Part shown: piece after piece, positions 1-12,600 of the stretch
Layout of the letters: each line of letters opens with the position of its first letter
Position numbering within the stretch: the first letter of the stretch is position 1
DNA from: Gammaproteobacteria bacterium
GTDB taxonomy: Bacteria; Pseudomonadota; Gammaproteobacteria; Legionellales; Legionellaceae
Direction: 5' to 3'
DNA length: 64,000 nt
Assembly (NCBI GenBank): GCA_024742995.1
Contig: JANSXK010000005.1
Coordinates: forward strand, 1-64,000
The notes under the pieces: model-generated
What the model saw: only the letters and a program-made list of their open reading frames with translations
Told to the model about the DNA's origin: nothing
The model's database searches: none
Program-made: the position numbers and the translations under genes

Positions 1-660
1 GTCCTTTGTAATGCGTGAAAATGTTGGTTGATTGATACTCGACGGTGCACATTGATAAGGCAAACGCATATCAAAATCATATGCAGCAATTCGTTTTTCC
101 CAATACTCTCGAGACTCTGCAAATAATGCGCTCTCTCGAATACGCGTATACGCTTCCATGTAGTGACGAAATGTTAATGCTAAAGACGGCAATGGCGTTG
201 ATAAATCATGATATAACCGTTCCCATTCTGTCAGCATCGTACGAATACTTACCGCATCCAAACTCAGTAAATCCATGCTGAGATGCACAATCACCCCATC
301 ATTCGACTCACTGACTTCGACATCAAATAAAGGGTAGCAATTTGGATCATAGATCTTGTGACCTAAACGTGTCCTAATAGCCAATAAATCTTTCGCATCC
401 ACAAAGAAATGTCGTTTGATAATGTATGGATCAACTTTGTTTAATACACGCTGTTGGGTTTTAACAAATATGGTGCGTAGCGCGCCGTGACGTAAAATCA
501 ACTGATTCCATGCTTGCTCAAAGCGATCTATATCTAATGTCTGAAAAATCAATTCTTTATACGCATGCGTTGACGTATTACCCAATTCAAATTGGTTTGA
601 ACGTCCAAGCAAATAACCTTGTTGTACGTTCGTTAAGGGAAATAAACCCTCATCAGTGAA
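1..660 (-). other. NRPS heterocyclisation-type condensation domain (Cy), cut by window edge
   Basis: After the module 4 carrier protein comes FPLTNVQQGYLLGR (from residue 6004), the typical opening of Cy domains. At 6127-6135 is DLLSLDAVS, which fits the Cy signature DxxxxDxxS that replaces HHxxxDG of ordinary condensation domains. Cy domains join the upstream acyl chain to Cys, Ser or Thr and cyclise the side chain to a thiazoline or oxazoline. The domain is incomplete here; the adenylation domain that would name the amino acid lies outside the window. Confidence 0.82.
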
Positions 661-3600
661 AGGCAAAATAGACGAGAGATAATACGGTTTATATTTAAAT
701 AATCCAGCACTATGACGAATGAGTGGCAACAACCCTGAAATAGTTTGTTGCGCATACAGATCTTTTACCTCTATCTGACATCCTAAGGTCGCGTTGATTT
801 GTCCAACCAATTGAATAGCTAAAGTAGAATAACCACCCAGTTTAAAAAAATCATCTGACAATTGAATGTCAGTAACACCCAATACATGTTGCCATATAGA
901 TTGTAGTTTTCCTTCAAGCGAAGTGTCCAAATCTAATTGCTGATCAAACCAATAGCGTCTACGTTCAAACGGATAAATTGGCAACATAACTTTTTGTTGC
1001 GCTGAATTACGATATAATATCTGCCACTCAACATGTTTCCCCTCTAAATAAAGACGCACAATAGATTGCAGCTCTGAATCATTACTGCTAATGGGAAAAG
1101 CATGATGTCGCTGTAATTGCTCTATTATTTCAATTTTTGAAGATCCAACAGCAACAAAGCGATAGGATTGCTGCTCTCGAAAACAATTATTAGTAAAACA
1201 AATATCGCTGAGTGCTGGAGCCTCTTCTTTTGATAAGAACAATATATATTGAGACATACGTGCTTCTAATGCTGCAGGACTCTTGGCGGATAATGCAAGC
1301 ACATGACACGTCCTCGCTTTGTCTAAAAATGGTGCCTGTCTTTTCTCTTCATAAGATTCCAATATAATGTGCGCATTCGTTCCACTAAAACCAGATGAGC
1401 TTACAGCAGCACGTCGTCTAACATTACGAGGCCACTGCATTGTTTTAGTCGGAACACGTATGGAAGATTTGCTCCAATCAAACTTTGAAGTTGGGCTCTC
1501 AAGATTCAAATGAGGATAGATCACGCCTTGTTGTAATTGCAAAATAGTTTTGATGAAACCCGTGATACCTGCTGCACCTTCTAAATGACCCATATTTGTT
1601 TTAATGGATCCAACATACAATGGATTTGTTTCATCGTGTGATTGTCCATAAGTTGCTTGCAAAGCCTCAAGTTCAATGGCATCTTCCACGACCTGCGCCG
1701 TACTGTGCGCTTCAATATAATGAACCGCTTCAGGACTTAAGCCAGAATCTTTCAGTGCAGTACGAATGAGACGCTCCTGGGATCGTGTGTTAGAAGAAGC
1801 ATAAGTCATGCTTGACCCATCATGATTGACAGCAACACCTTTGATAACTGCCAGTATGTTGTCTTGGGCGATTACCGCATCTGTTAACCGCTTTAGAATA
1901 ATAATTCCAACGCCTTCACCACGTATAAATCCATTTGCATGCTCATCAAAAGGAGCACAACAATCATCTGGAGACAGTAAATTGGCTTTGCATGCTTCTT
2001 CATAAGGTTTAGAAGAAAAAATCAAGTTCACACCACCAGCAATAGCTAAGTCACATTCTCGGTGTCTTAAGCTTTTAGCCGCCAAACATACACTTACCAA
2101 TGAGGATGAGCACGCTGTATTCACTGTTAAAACAGGACCTTCAACCCCATGATAATGCGCCAAACGACCTGACAAAGCTGACAAATGATTACTTGTTACA
2201 GATTGATCATCAAACAAGCTATTATAATCCTGATTCATCGCTCCAATAAAAACACCCGTCAAACTACCTTCTATATCAATTTGATTTGCTTCTTCTAAAG
2301 CGATTGTCGAAGCTTCCAACAACAAGCGTATTTGTGGATCCAAGTAATTTGCTTCATGCGGCGCTATATCAAAATACGCCGCATCAAAAAGATCAGGATC
2401 CTCTATAAAACTACCTGAACGTACATAAATTGATTTTGTTTGTTCGGGATTTTCATCAAAGTCTATACGTGACTGAGGAATATCTTGAAGAAAGGAGTAA
2501 CCAGCCTCTAATTTATCCGCTAAGTCACCAAGTGTTTCAACTCCCGATGGCAGCTTAAAGCTCATACCAATCACGGCTATCGCGTTATCATCAACAGGTT
2601 CTTGTTCCTCTGATTTCGGCATAGCGGGGGTTGGGACAACAGGTAAGTCTTTTTTCTCCAAAGGTTGTAGTATAGACAAAATATACTGTGTTAATTTTGA
2701 TATCGTTGGATAATCAAATAACTTTTGCGCATTCAACTGAATGGATAGTGCCCTACTAATTTGTTGGCTAAATATCGCTGATGTTAATGAGTCTAAGCCC
2801 AGTTCAAAAAATGACTTATGTGCATCCATACAAACATCATCAGCATACTGTAGCGTTTTGACTAACGTATTCGATAAATAATCATGCAGTAACGAACCAC
2901 TGGCATCTAGAGACAAGCCTTCTAATTTTATCAACAAGTCGCTGTGATCCATATCCTTGCTCTCGGTCTTCTGCATAAATGCAGAATACATAGGCTGCAC
3001 TTTAATTTGGCCGGCATGATATACCGCCCAGTCCATCAGCATCACTCCAATTTGAGTGGTTTGAGAGTGCTGAAAACACAATTGATAAAAAGCTTGCAAC
3101 CCTTCTTGAGTTGCCATGGGCTGTAACGATTGAGAAGATGGCGGCGATGCCTCTAAGGTTGACCCTATTTCACCCCAAGCACCCCAATTGATAGCCAGTC
3201 CTTTCAGACCTTCTGCACGACGATAATGAATGAGGGCATCCAAAAAGCTGTTTGCAGCGGCATGATTGCTTTGTCCTGGCGTGCCTAATAAACTACACAT
3301 AGAAGAAAACACAATGAAATGCTCTAGCGAATCATCTCGCGTTAATTCATGTAAATGCCAAGCGCCATACACTTTTGCTTGATACACTCGATGGTAGCTG
3401 TCTTGTGTTTGATTTAATATTGTGGCGTCTGACAAAACACCAGCACTATGAATGACATGCTTCACACCTCCTTGCTCACATTGAATTTGTTGATAAATAA
3501 CTTCCAGTGCCTCGGAATCACTAATATCAACAGCATACGCGCGTACGACACTCCCCTGAGCCGCCCAATTTAGAAAATCCTGTTCTTGTGCGCTTGTCGC

Positions 3601-6600
3601 TTGCCGTCTTGAAAGCAATGCGATTTGCCTAGCACCCTGACCTACCAGCCATTCGCACACTGCATAACCAATACCATTCAACCCACCAGTAATTAAATAA
3701 ACACCCGTCGTAGAAATTGGCTTCACACTACTTTGAACTATATTTAATTTACTTTTTTGCAAGCGACAAACAGCGAGCTGTCCATCACGAAGCTGCAATT
3801 GATTTTCATGGCTTTGCTCAAGACTACTCACCCATAACGCATGGGCAACGTTTCGCAGCTCATCTGTCGCATCACAATCAATCAAACGCACGACCCAATC
3901 AGGGTATTCATTTTGTAAACAACGCCCCATACCCCACAAAGCACTGTTCACCAAATCATTGCTTATCAACAAATCACAAGCAGGAAGTGCTTGATAACCT
4001 TCAGATGCATTCAAAATAAAACCCTGTACACCCTGCAAAAGTCGTACAGAACGTGATTCCGTTTCAACAGCTAATGAACCCTCAAAAGCCTCATTCAACT
4101 CCGCAAACACAATCCGAGCATAAGAAACATTCTGATTCACTTCTTCTACACAGCGCACCGCATCTAATGCTACGCCATGCTTTGATAAACATAGCTGCAA
4201 TGCCTCAGCAAATGCTTCTGCGTCATGAATCAATAACCAACGTTGGGCTGGCTCTATCGCATTCTGGCTCCCTTTGATTTTTTGACTCAAAATTATCGCT
4301 TGGGATGCCATCTTATCTGTCACCACACGAGGTTCAAAACCCTCAGCAGTCAATAGCGTTTGCCATGACGATATGGATAATAAAGGATAATTTTCTCGTA
4401 ACACAGTATCTTCAAAGCGCCACCAGCCTTCCAATAATCCAAACGTTAAATCAGCAAAATAAGATGGATGCGTATTCTCCAATAAAAATAAATATCCCCC
4501 CTCAACTAATAACGACTGAACATGCGATAAGGTATCCGCCATACATCGTGTTGCATGCAACACATTTGCCGCTATCACCACATCGTATTGTGCATCTGCA
4601 ATGCCTTGCTCCCCCAAAGAACGCTCTATATCCAAAACATGATATTGCACAAAATCATCTTCACTAAAGCGCAATGATGCCCCTTGAAAAAAACTCGGAC
4701 TGATGTCTGTATAAATATAATCGACCACCCGACCACAAGAACGTAACAAAGGTAATATATGTCGCGTTGTACCACCAGTGCCTGCACCAATCTCTAGAAT
4801 ACGTAACGACCTATCCTCAGGATAAGCAGCTAACCACGTCGTGAACATATCAACAAACTGCGCATGCAATGCTTGATAGCTGCGACTCTCATGATAGAGC
4901 CTTTCTGCAGAAATTGTGGAGGCTTCTGGAAACAATAAATCCAACCCTCTGATTTCCCCTCGTAATACCGCTCCTAATGATTCTCCACAACGACACAGAA
5001 GCTGTAATTCAATTTCAAAATCCTTGCAACGTGCTAAATAATCCTGAACCCGAGAACGCACATCTTCGGGTTGCCTCAATACCCGCCACAATCCTTCAGC
5101 CGCAAACAAACAGCCACTGCTTGCCAATAATCCCAGTAAATGCTCGACCAAACGCTGATGCTCTTCCTGAAATCCATGACCCTTCATGATTTCCGAACAA
5201 CTAAACGTCTGCCCTATTTCCCAAGTAGTAAACACTTCCCACACATAACACAACAACAATGAACGACACGCTTCTTCAAATAATGACCGCTGATGCATAA
5301 AATCATCAGGGCAATTCGATAAATTGAGCTGTGTCAACCTCGGTACACTGAGCTTGTCTCGATGGCCATAGGCATTAACGCTACGCTGCACCTCCCATAC
5401 CACATCGTAATACAGCTCTCTTGATGTCATATCTTCTGTCAATTGTAATGAACTCACCACTGATAATCTCAATGAGTCAATCAAACCAATCTGCTCTCCA
5501 AAAACCGTATAAAGTTCAAGACTAACCCGTACTCCTCTGGCATCTACCTGAAACTGACCCTTATCAATATAAACCCATACCTGTGAAGGCAGTGACCCTT
5601 TCAAACAAACCCTCTTTATCGACTTTGGAATGTAGGTTTGTGCGTCATCTAACAACAATCCCGAAACACTTTGGAGACAACTATCCAACACACCGATATC
5701 TGCAATATATTCTCCACTCTTTGCAAGCGATACCTCAGCCAAAACACCTGATTCTAAAATATACAGTGCCTGTAATCCTTGAAACGACGGTCCATATGAA
5801 ACTCCTCGTGCGCACTCAGAATACAACGCCTCCTTGTGCAACACCTTTACAGCACGCGCAACATACGCTTCTATATTCAAATGCTTCTCGACCCAGTCAA
5901 TATCCGTCAAAACGTTGGCATGACAATGCGTTTGCCAGCTATCTGTCCCTTCACTGTATATCGTTACCTGAGACGCACTCATTATCACTTGAATCCCAAC
6001 GGACGTACCCTCTTTTAATCTCAACGTCTGTTCAAAGTGAATCTCTGATAAACCATACATTGACTGCGGATGTAATGCTTCAAAACAAAGCTCTAAATAC
6101 CCTGTCGCTGGAAAAATCACTTGCCCTAATACAATATGATCGGATAAAGCAACGTACTGCTCCAAAGATAACACCCCGCTGTAGATCTGATCTTGCCCGG
6201 GTGAATTGAGCTTTGTCCTTAAAAAACCACTAGATAATGCAATCCCCAATGATACTGCTGATTTCTGGCGCTGGAACCAATAACGTGCCCGCTCAAAAGG
6301 ATAAGTCGGCAACAAAACTTTTTGATAATGACTCGCAGGATATAAGATTGTCCAATCTATCGAACAACCTAAAACATATAGCGCTCCTAAGGTCTCTATC
6401 AAACTTTGTTCTAAATCATTAGTCGATATTTGGGCTGTAATAACCTGACAGTCCTCCGGAATCACGCTTTGACCTAAAAAAGTTGCGCTGACATCAAAGT
6501 AAATACTCTTTGCTCCTGATGCGAATATCTCAAACTCATCTTCCGTCGCAACACCGTCTGATACACCCCGAAACCCTTCTGCTAAACTTATCTCTCCTGA

Positions 6601-9600
6601 CAATACCCGTGCAACATACAAACCAACGCCCACACCCCAAAATCGCTCAAAACTTAGCCCCAGACTTTGCCACACATGAGCCAAACCATAGTCTGTCACA
6701 AAAGAACAAAGTGCTGGGTCTTTGAATACCTCAGCCTCTGATACATAAGAAAAACAATGCGCCACCGCTTCTTTAAAGGCTTGATTCCTAGCGTACATCT
6801 CATCATACCAAGGCACACGTGTCTTATGATTTGAAAACACCCCTACTAAGCCACGTACCTCTGTCACTTTCCCCGTCACATAATGACCATGTTCAAGCGC
6901 TGTAAGCATGGCATCTCTATCAACGCCCACAACAAAAGCTCGATGACTTGCTTGTAAATGACTGTTCGCTGAACTATAAGCCATATCCCCGATAGATAAC
7001 TCAGGATGTGTTGCGATATGGTCACGATAACGCTCGATATATTTTAAAAGACACCCCTCACTTTTTGCAGACAACACCAAGGTATAAGGATATGAGGTTT
7101 CTATCGCATCCTTTGACTGCTCATGCAACCACTCTTCTACAATCACATGAGCATTCGTTCCAGAAAATCCAAATGAACTCAAACCAGCTATTCGAGACTC
7201 TGCTGCTGCCACACGCCATTCGCTCGTCGTATCTGCCAATACCACACCATCATGCTTTAAATGTATATTGGGGTTTAAGGTCTTAAATTGATGATTCTTC
7301 ACGAGATATTGATGCTGAAGCATCAACACCACTTTCAGTAACCCAGCTATCCCTGCTGCTGCTTCTAAATGACCCAATTGGCTCTTTACTGCCCCTAAAT
7401 AGACTGGGGTATCCACGCCTCTCGCTGCACCATAAACTTCCTGCAAAGCTGCCACTTCAATCGGATCGCCTAATACCGTCCCTGTTCCATGCGTCTCCAC
7501 ATAACTCACCGCAGATGATGCAACTCCTGCTTGGGATAAAGCAGCTTCCATCACGTGAACTTGACTTGGCCCATAAGGTACCGTTAATCCACTGCTTGCC
7601 CCGTCCTGATTAACTGCACTACCTTTGATAACCGCTAAAATTGAATCATTATCTCTAATCGCATCGCTTAATCGCTTTAACAATACCAAGCCACATCCTT
7701 CACTACGAACATAGCCATTTGCGCTTGCATCAAACGTTGCACATCGATGATCTGGCGATAACATCTCACTTTTATACAATGCCACCGTTTTACGAGGATC
7801 AAGCATCAAATGTATGCCGCCCGCCAACACCATATCTGACTCACCCGAACGTAAACTTTGACAAGCCAAATGGATACTCACCAATGAAGAGGAACATGCC
7901 GTATCTACTGTCATTGACGGACCTTCAAATCCATAATAATACGACAACCGTCCTGACGCTGTTGCGTTAGAATTGCCTGTGGGTATGTATAAATTCTCCT
8001 CAAAATCAGACAGCTGTTCTCGAAGCAATTGTCCATAGTCATGAGAGCTTAGTCCTATAAATACCCCGGTCTTACTATGCTTCAACGTATCGCGAGCAAT
8101 ACCCGAACGCTCCAATGTCGTCTCCGCTACCTCCAGCAATATACGCTGTTGCGGATCAAGGTATTGCGCCTCTTTTGGACTTATCTTGAAAAATCCTGCA
8201 TCGAACAGATCTATCCCTTCAATAAATCCGCCCTGCTGCAAAATAGAATCTACAACCGCACCTGCCTCATACCATCGCCCCGCAGGACTAGGACCCACTG
8301 CGTTAACCCCTTCATGCAACAATTGCCAATAAGACTCCGGTGAATCACAACCTCCGGGAAAACGACAGTCCATACCAATGATCGCAATAGGCTCATCTCC
8401 TTCGAACGAACCTATCGCTTGAGCTACTGTACGCTCTGTTTTGATACCACCTAATTCCGATAACAAATAATGACTCAAGGCTTTGATCGTTGGATAGGAA
8501 AATAATATGTCCGATGTAATCGCTACTTGATCGCCTAACACATCTTTGATTTGCAGTACAAATTCAACAGCAAGTAAAGAATCCACCCCCAACTCAAAAA
8601 ACCCTGTTTCAAGGTCAACGGTGCCATGCTCACTGTGCTGTAATAAATTGCTCAAATCGTTAGTCAAGTGGCGTTGCAAACGTACATTTGCCTCATTAAA
8701 AGGCAACGACTTCAATTCAAACAATAAGTCACTTGGCGCATCAGGAAGACACGAAGCAGTTATAGTACCTACTGACGACTGTTTACTTGCAAGTTGTAAT
8801 GATTCAGACGGTTTACTATCAAACCAATAACGTTTTTTTTCAAAAGGATAAGCCGGTAAAACGACTTTTTGATAATGAGATACAGGATATAAGACATCCC
8901 AATCAATCCAACATCCAGCCACAAATAATTGACCAACTGCCTCCATGATTGACTGCCATGGCTTTGTCATAGAAGTTAAACTTGGTATGAAGATAACGCT
9001 TGATTCCTGTCCTTCATCTGACTTTTTTCTGGCCATATCAAGCGCACTGGAGCTATCTACTCCAATTTCTAAACACACTTTCATAGCTGCTGCATTAAGT
9101 GTCGATAATCCTCCGACCAAGTTCGGCATTTCTTGTAATTGACTCAACCAATAATCAGCATCTATCTCCGTATCTTTAACCATTTTTCCAGTAAAAGAAG
9201 ATATCAAGTGTTTGGTAGGTTTTTCATAATGTATCGATATGGCAGCCTCTTTAAAACGTACTAAAGACTTGGCCGTTATTTTACCAGGACGATGGTAAGC
9301 TAACTTTAATCCTGCTTCTAGCGTTATAACCCCAGATAACACCGCTGCAACATATTCTCCTGTGCCTTCTCCCATCAGACAATCAGCTTTTACACCCAAT
9401 GATTTCCATAAACTAGCCAACATATACGCGGTTATAAAGCGCATCACCGATAGATTTGAAGTTGGATCTCGCTTCTTAAGACAGGCCAGACACTCGTCCC
9501 TGGAGGCACTAGCAATCGGACTAGTATCATTTAATAGGTGATAATAATCAGTAAGCTGAGTCTCGCTTAGGTCTTGTATATACCACGCCGTCTTGAACTC

Positions 9601-12600
9601 ATCCTCTGATACAGTATGACCTGAAATAAATCGATATTCTTCAATAGATTGAATAATTTCGGGTAACGACTGTCCAATCAAAACAGCACGATATTTTGCA
9701 TTCAACTGGGTACATACTGAGCTATATGCCACATCACCAATAAAAAGTTCAGGTTGCTTGCGCATATACGCTTGATAACACTTAATGTAAAGCGCTAGAG
9801 CATTGGCACTTTTCGCCGATATCAAAACGCAATATGGCTGATTTTTTTCGTCTGAGGGAAATATTGCTGGATGTGGCGCTACATCTTCAGATGAGGAAGT
9901 CAGCCTATCTGCAGACAGTTCTTCTATAATGACATGCGTATTCGTGCCAGAAAATCCAAATGAACTCACACCTGCAATGCGATTTTGACCTTCAGCAACA
10001 TCCCAATCACTCAACTCATTCGCCAAAGCCAAATTTTCCAGGATAATATTAGGGTTTAACTTATGAAAATGTAAATTCTTTACGCGTTGTTTATGTTGCA
10101 TCATCAGCACTACTTTCATTAAACTCGCAATACCAGCTGCTGCTTCCATATGTCCCAATTGTGTCTTAACTGCACCCAAATATAAGGGCTGATCATGAGA
10201 ACGTTGTGATCGGTATACATTTTGAAGTGCCATCACTTCTATAGGATCACCTAAGGATGTCCCTGTTCCATGTGTCTCAACAAAACTAACGGTAGCAGGC
10301 TCGACATTACCTTGTAGTAAAGCTGCTCTAATAACTCGTTCTTGGCTTGGCCCATTAGGTGCTGTTAAGCCACTGCTCGCGCCATCTTGATTAACAGCAC
10401 TGCCTTTTATCACAGCCAATATTGGATCATTATCTCTAAGTGCATCATCCAATCTCTTTAATAACACCAGTCCACAACCTTCACTCCGTATGTATCCATT
10501 AGCATCCGCATCAAACGTTTTGCAACGCCCATCCTCTGAAAGCATGCTTCCTTTACAAAAAGAAATGGTCGTATCTGGATCGAGCATTAAATTAACACCA
10601 CCAGCAAGTGCCATATCAGACTCACCAGCACGTAAACTTTGGCATGCCAAATGGACACCAACCAAAGACGATGAACAAGCCGTATCAATGGTTACGGATG
10701 GCCCTTCGAAACCATAATAAAAAGAAATACGGCCAGATGCTGTGGCACTTGAATTGCCTGTTTGAAAATATAAATTAATTTCTGACTCAGATGATTGTTC
10801 TTTCATCAGATGGACATAGTCATGCGTGGCCAATCCAATAAAAACACCGGTATTGCTATATTTTAACTTGCTTTGAGATATGCCTGCTCGTGCCAATGTC
10901 GTTTCTGTAACCTCTAGTAATAAACGTTGTTGAGGATCTAGCCCCTTCACTTCTTTAGGACTGAGTTTAAAAAACCCCGCATCAAACTTATCAACATCCT
11001 CTATAAAGCCACCTTTAGTCACATACATTTTACCAGCAACAGATCGCTCGGATGAGTAGAACGCATCCCTATCCCATCGTTCTGACGGTATCTCAACAAT
11101 TGCGTCACGCCCCTCTAATAAGAGTTGCCAATATTCTTCAGGAGAATCGCAACCACCAGGAAATCTACAATCCATACTGATAATAGCGATTGAATCATCC
11201 AATGCTGGTGCCATATTCATCGGCTTAACAGGCAATATATCGGTTTCAAGCGCTTTGATTTTAGAGATCAAGTATGTTGTCACTTGTGCGACATTTGGAT
11301 AATCAAATAATACATGTGTTTTAAGCTTCAAGCTGTAGTTCAACATGCGCTCAATACGCTGCGCATAGTCAACTGCCATTAAAGAATCCATTCCTAATTC
11401 AAAAAAACCCTTGCTTGGATCCAGTAACTGCGCTTCCTTATATTGCAATAAATCAATCAAATTATTCACTAATTGCTGTTGCAATAAAGCATTGGCATCA
11501 TCTACCGATAATGTTTTTAGTTCAGAAAGCAAATGACCCAAATCAGAGGTGGCAACAGCCGTAGTTGTCATAAATGCTGACAATATAGGTTGTAATTTAA
11601 CCTGCTGCGCTTGATAGTCAGACCAATTCATTGGCATCACACTTATCTGGCTTATGTTGCCTGCCTGTGCATACAAAAATTGAAATGCGTTTAACCCATC
11701 TACTGTTTTAAGAGGTATAAAACCAGCAAACCTTCTCCTGCTTAAATGCTCTACCGCAACACCTGTCTCTGCCCAAGCACCCCATTGAATACTCAACCCA
11801 GCTAACCCCAGGGAACGACGATACTGTACAAGATTATCCAAAAAAACATTGGCTGCAGCATAGTTGCTTTGCCCTGCCATACCCAATAATCCAGATACCG
11901 ACGAGAACATGATAAATCCCTCTAAATCATCTTCTCGTGTTAATTGATGTAAATGCCACGCGCCATATACCTTCGATCGATACATGCGATGATAATGTTC
12001 TGGTGTTTGATTTAATAAAGTCGCATCTGCCAGTACCCCGGCGCTGTGAATAATATGTTTAACGGCGCCTTGGGTTTGTTGAATTTTCAGATAAGCTTTC
12101 TTAAGGGCGTCCATATCACTAATGTCAACCGCATATGACTTCACGACGACACCTTGCTTTTCCCAGTCAATAAATTGTCTCTTTTGTTCATTACTTGGTT
12201 TTCGTCTTGATAACAATGCTATTTGCTTGACGCGCTGCGAGACCAACATCCCACACACAGCATATCCAATCCCCGATAAACCTCCTGTAATTAGGTAAAC
12301 ACCGTTGATTGGCATTTGATAGGTTGAAACGTCATGTTGCAATTGATTTAAGGCACTAGCATACAAGCGATAAACATAAATTTGCTTAGGCTCTAATCGC
12401 AATTGATTTTCATTCATACCATCAATATTGCTCATCCATAGAGCAAATGAAATCATTTCAACCCCATCTGCTTCATTGCATTCTATAAGCCTTACTTTCC
12501 AATCTACATACTCATTTTGGATTGTTCTCCCAATCCCCCATAATGCGCTGTTAACCAAAGAAGCTTCGTTGAGGTTTTTAGACGTTAATATATCAAAAAC

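Noticed and set aside
1-660. Ordinary LCL/DCL condensation domain
   Set aside because: The active-site region reads DLLSLDAVS (DxxxxDxxS) instead of HHxxxDG, the mark of a heterocyclisation domain.
45-8830. Many plus-strand frames of 60-208 residues across the PKS (for example 5583-6209)
   Set aside because: They run antisense to conserved KS, DH, MT and KR domains, have low-complexity compositions and no ribosome-binding sites; they are shadows.
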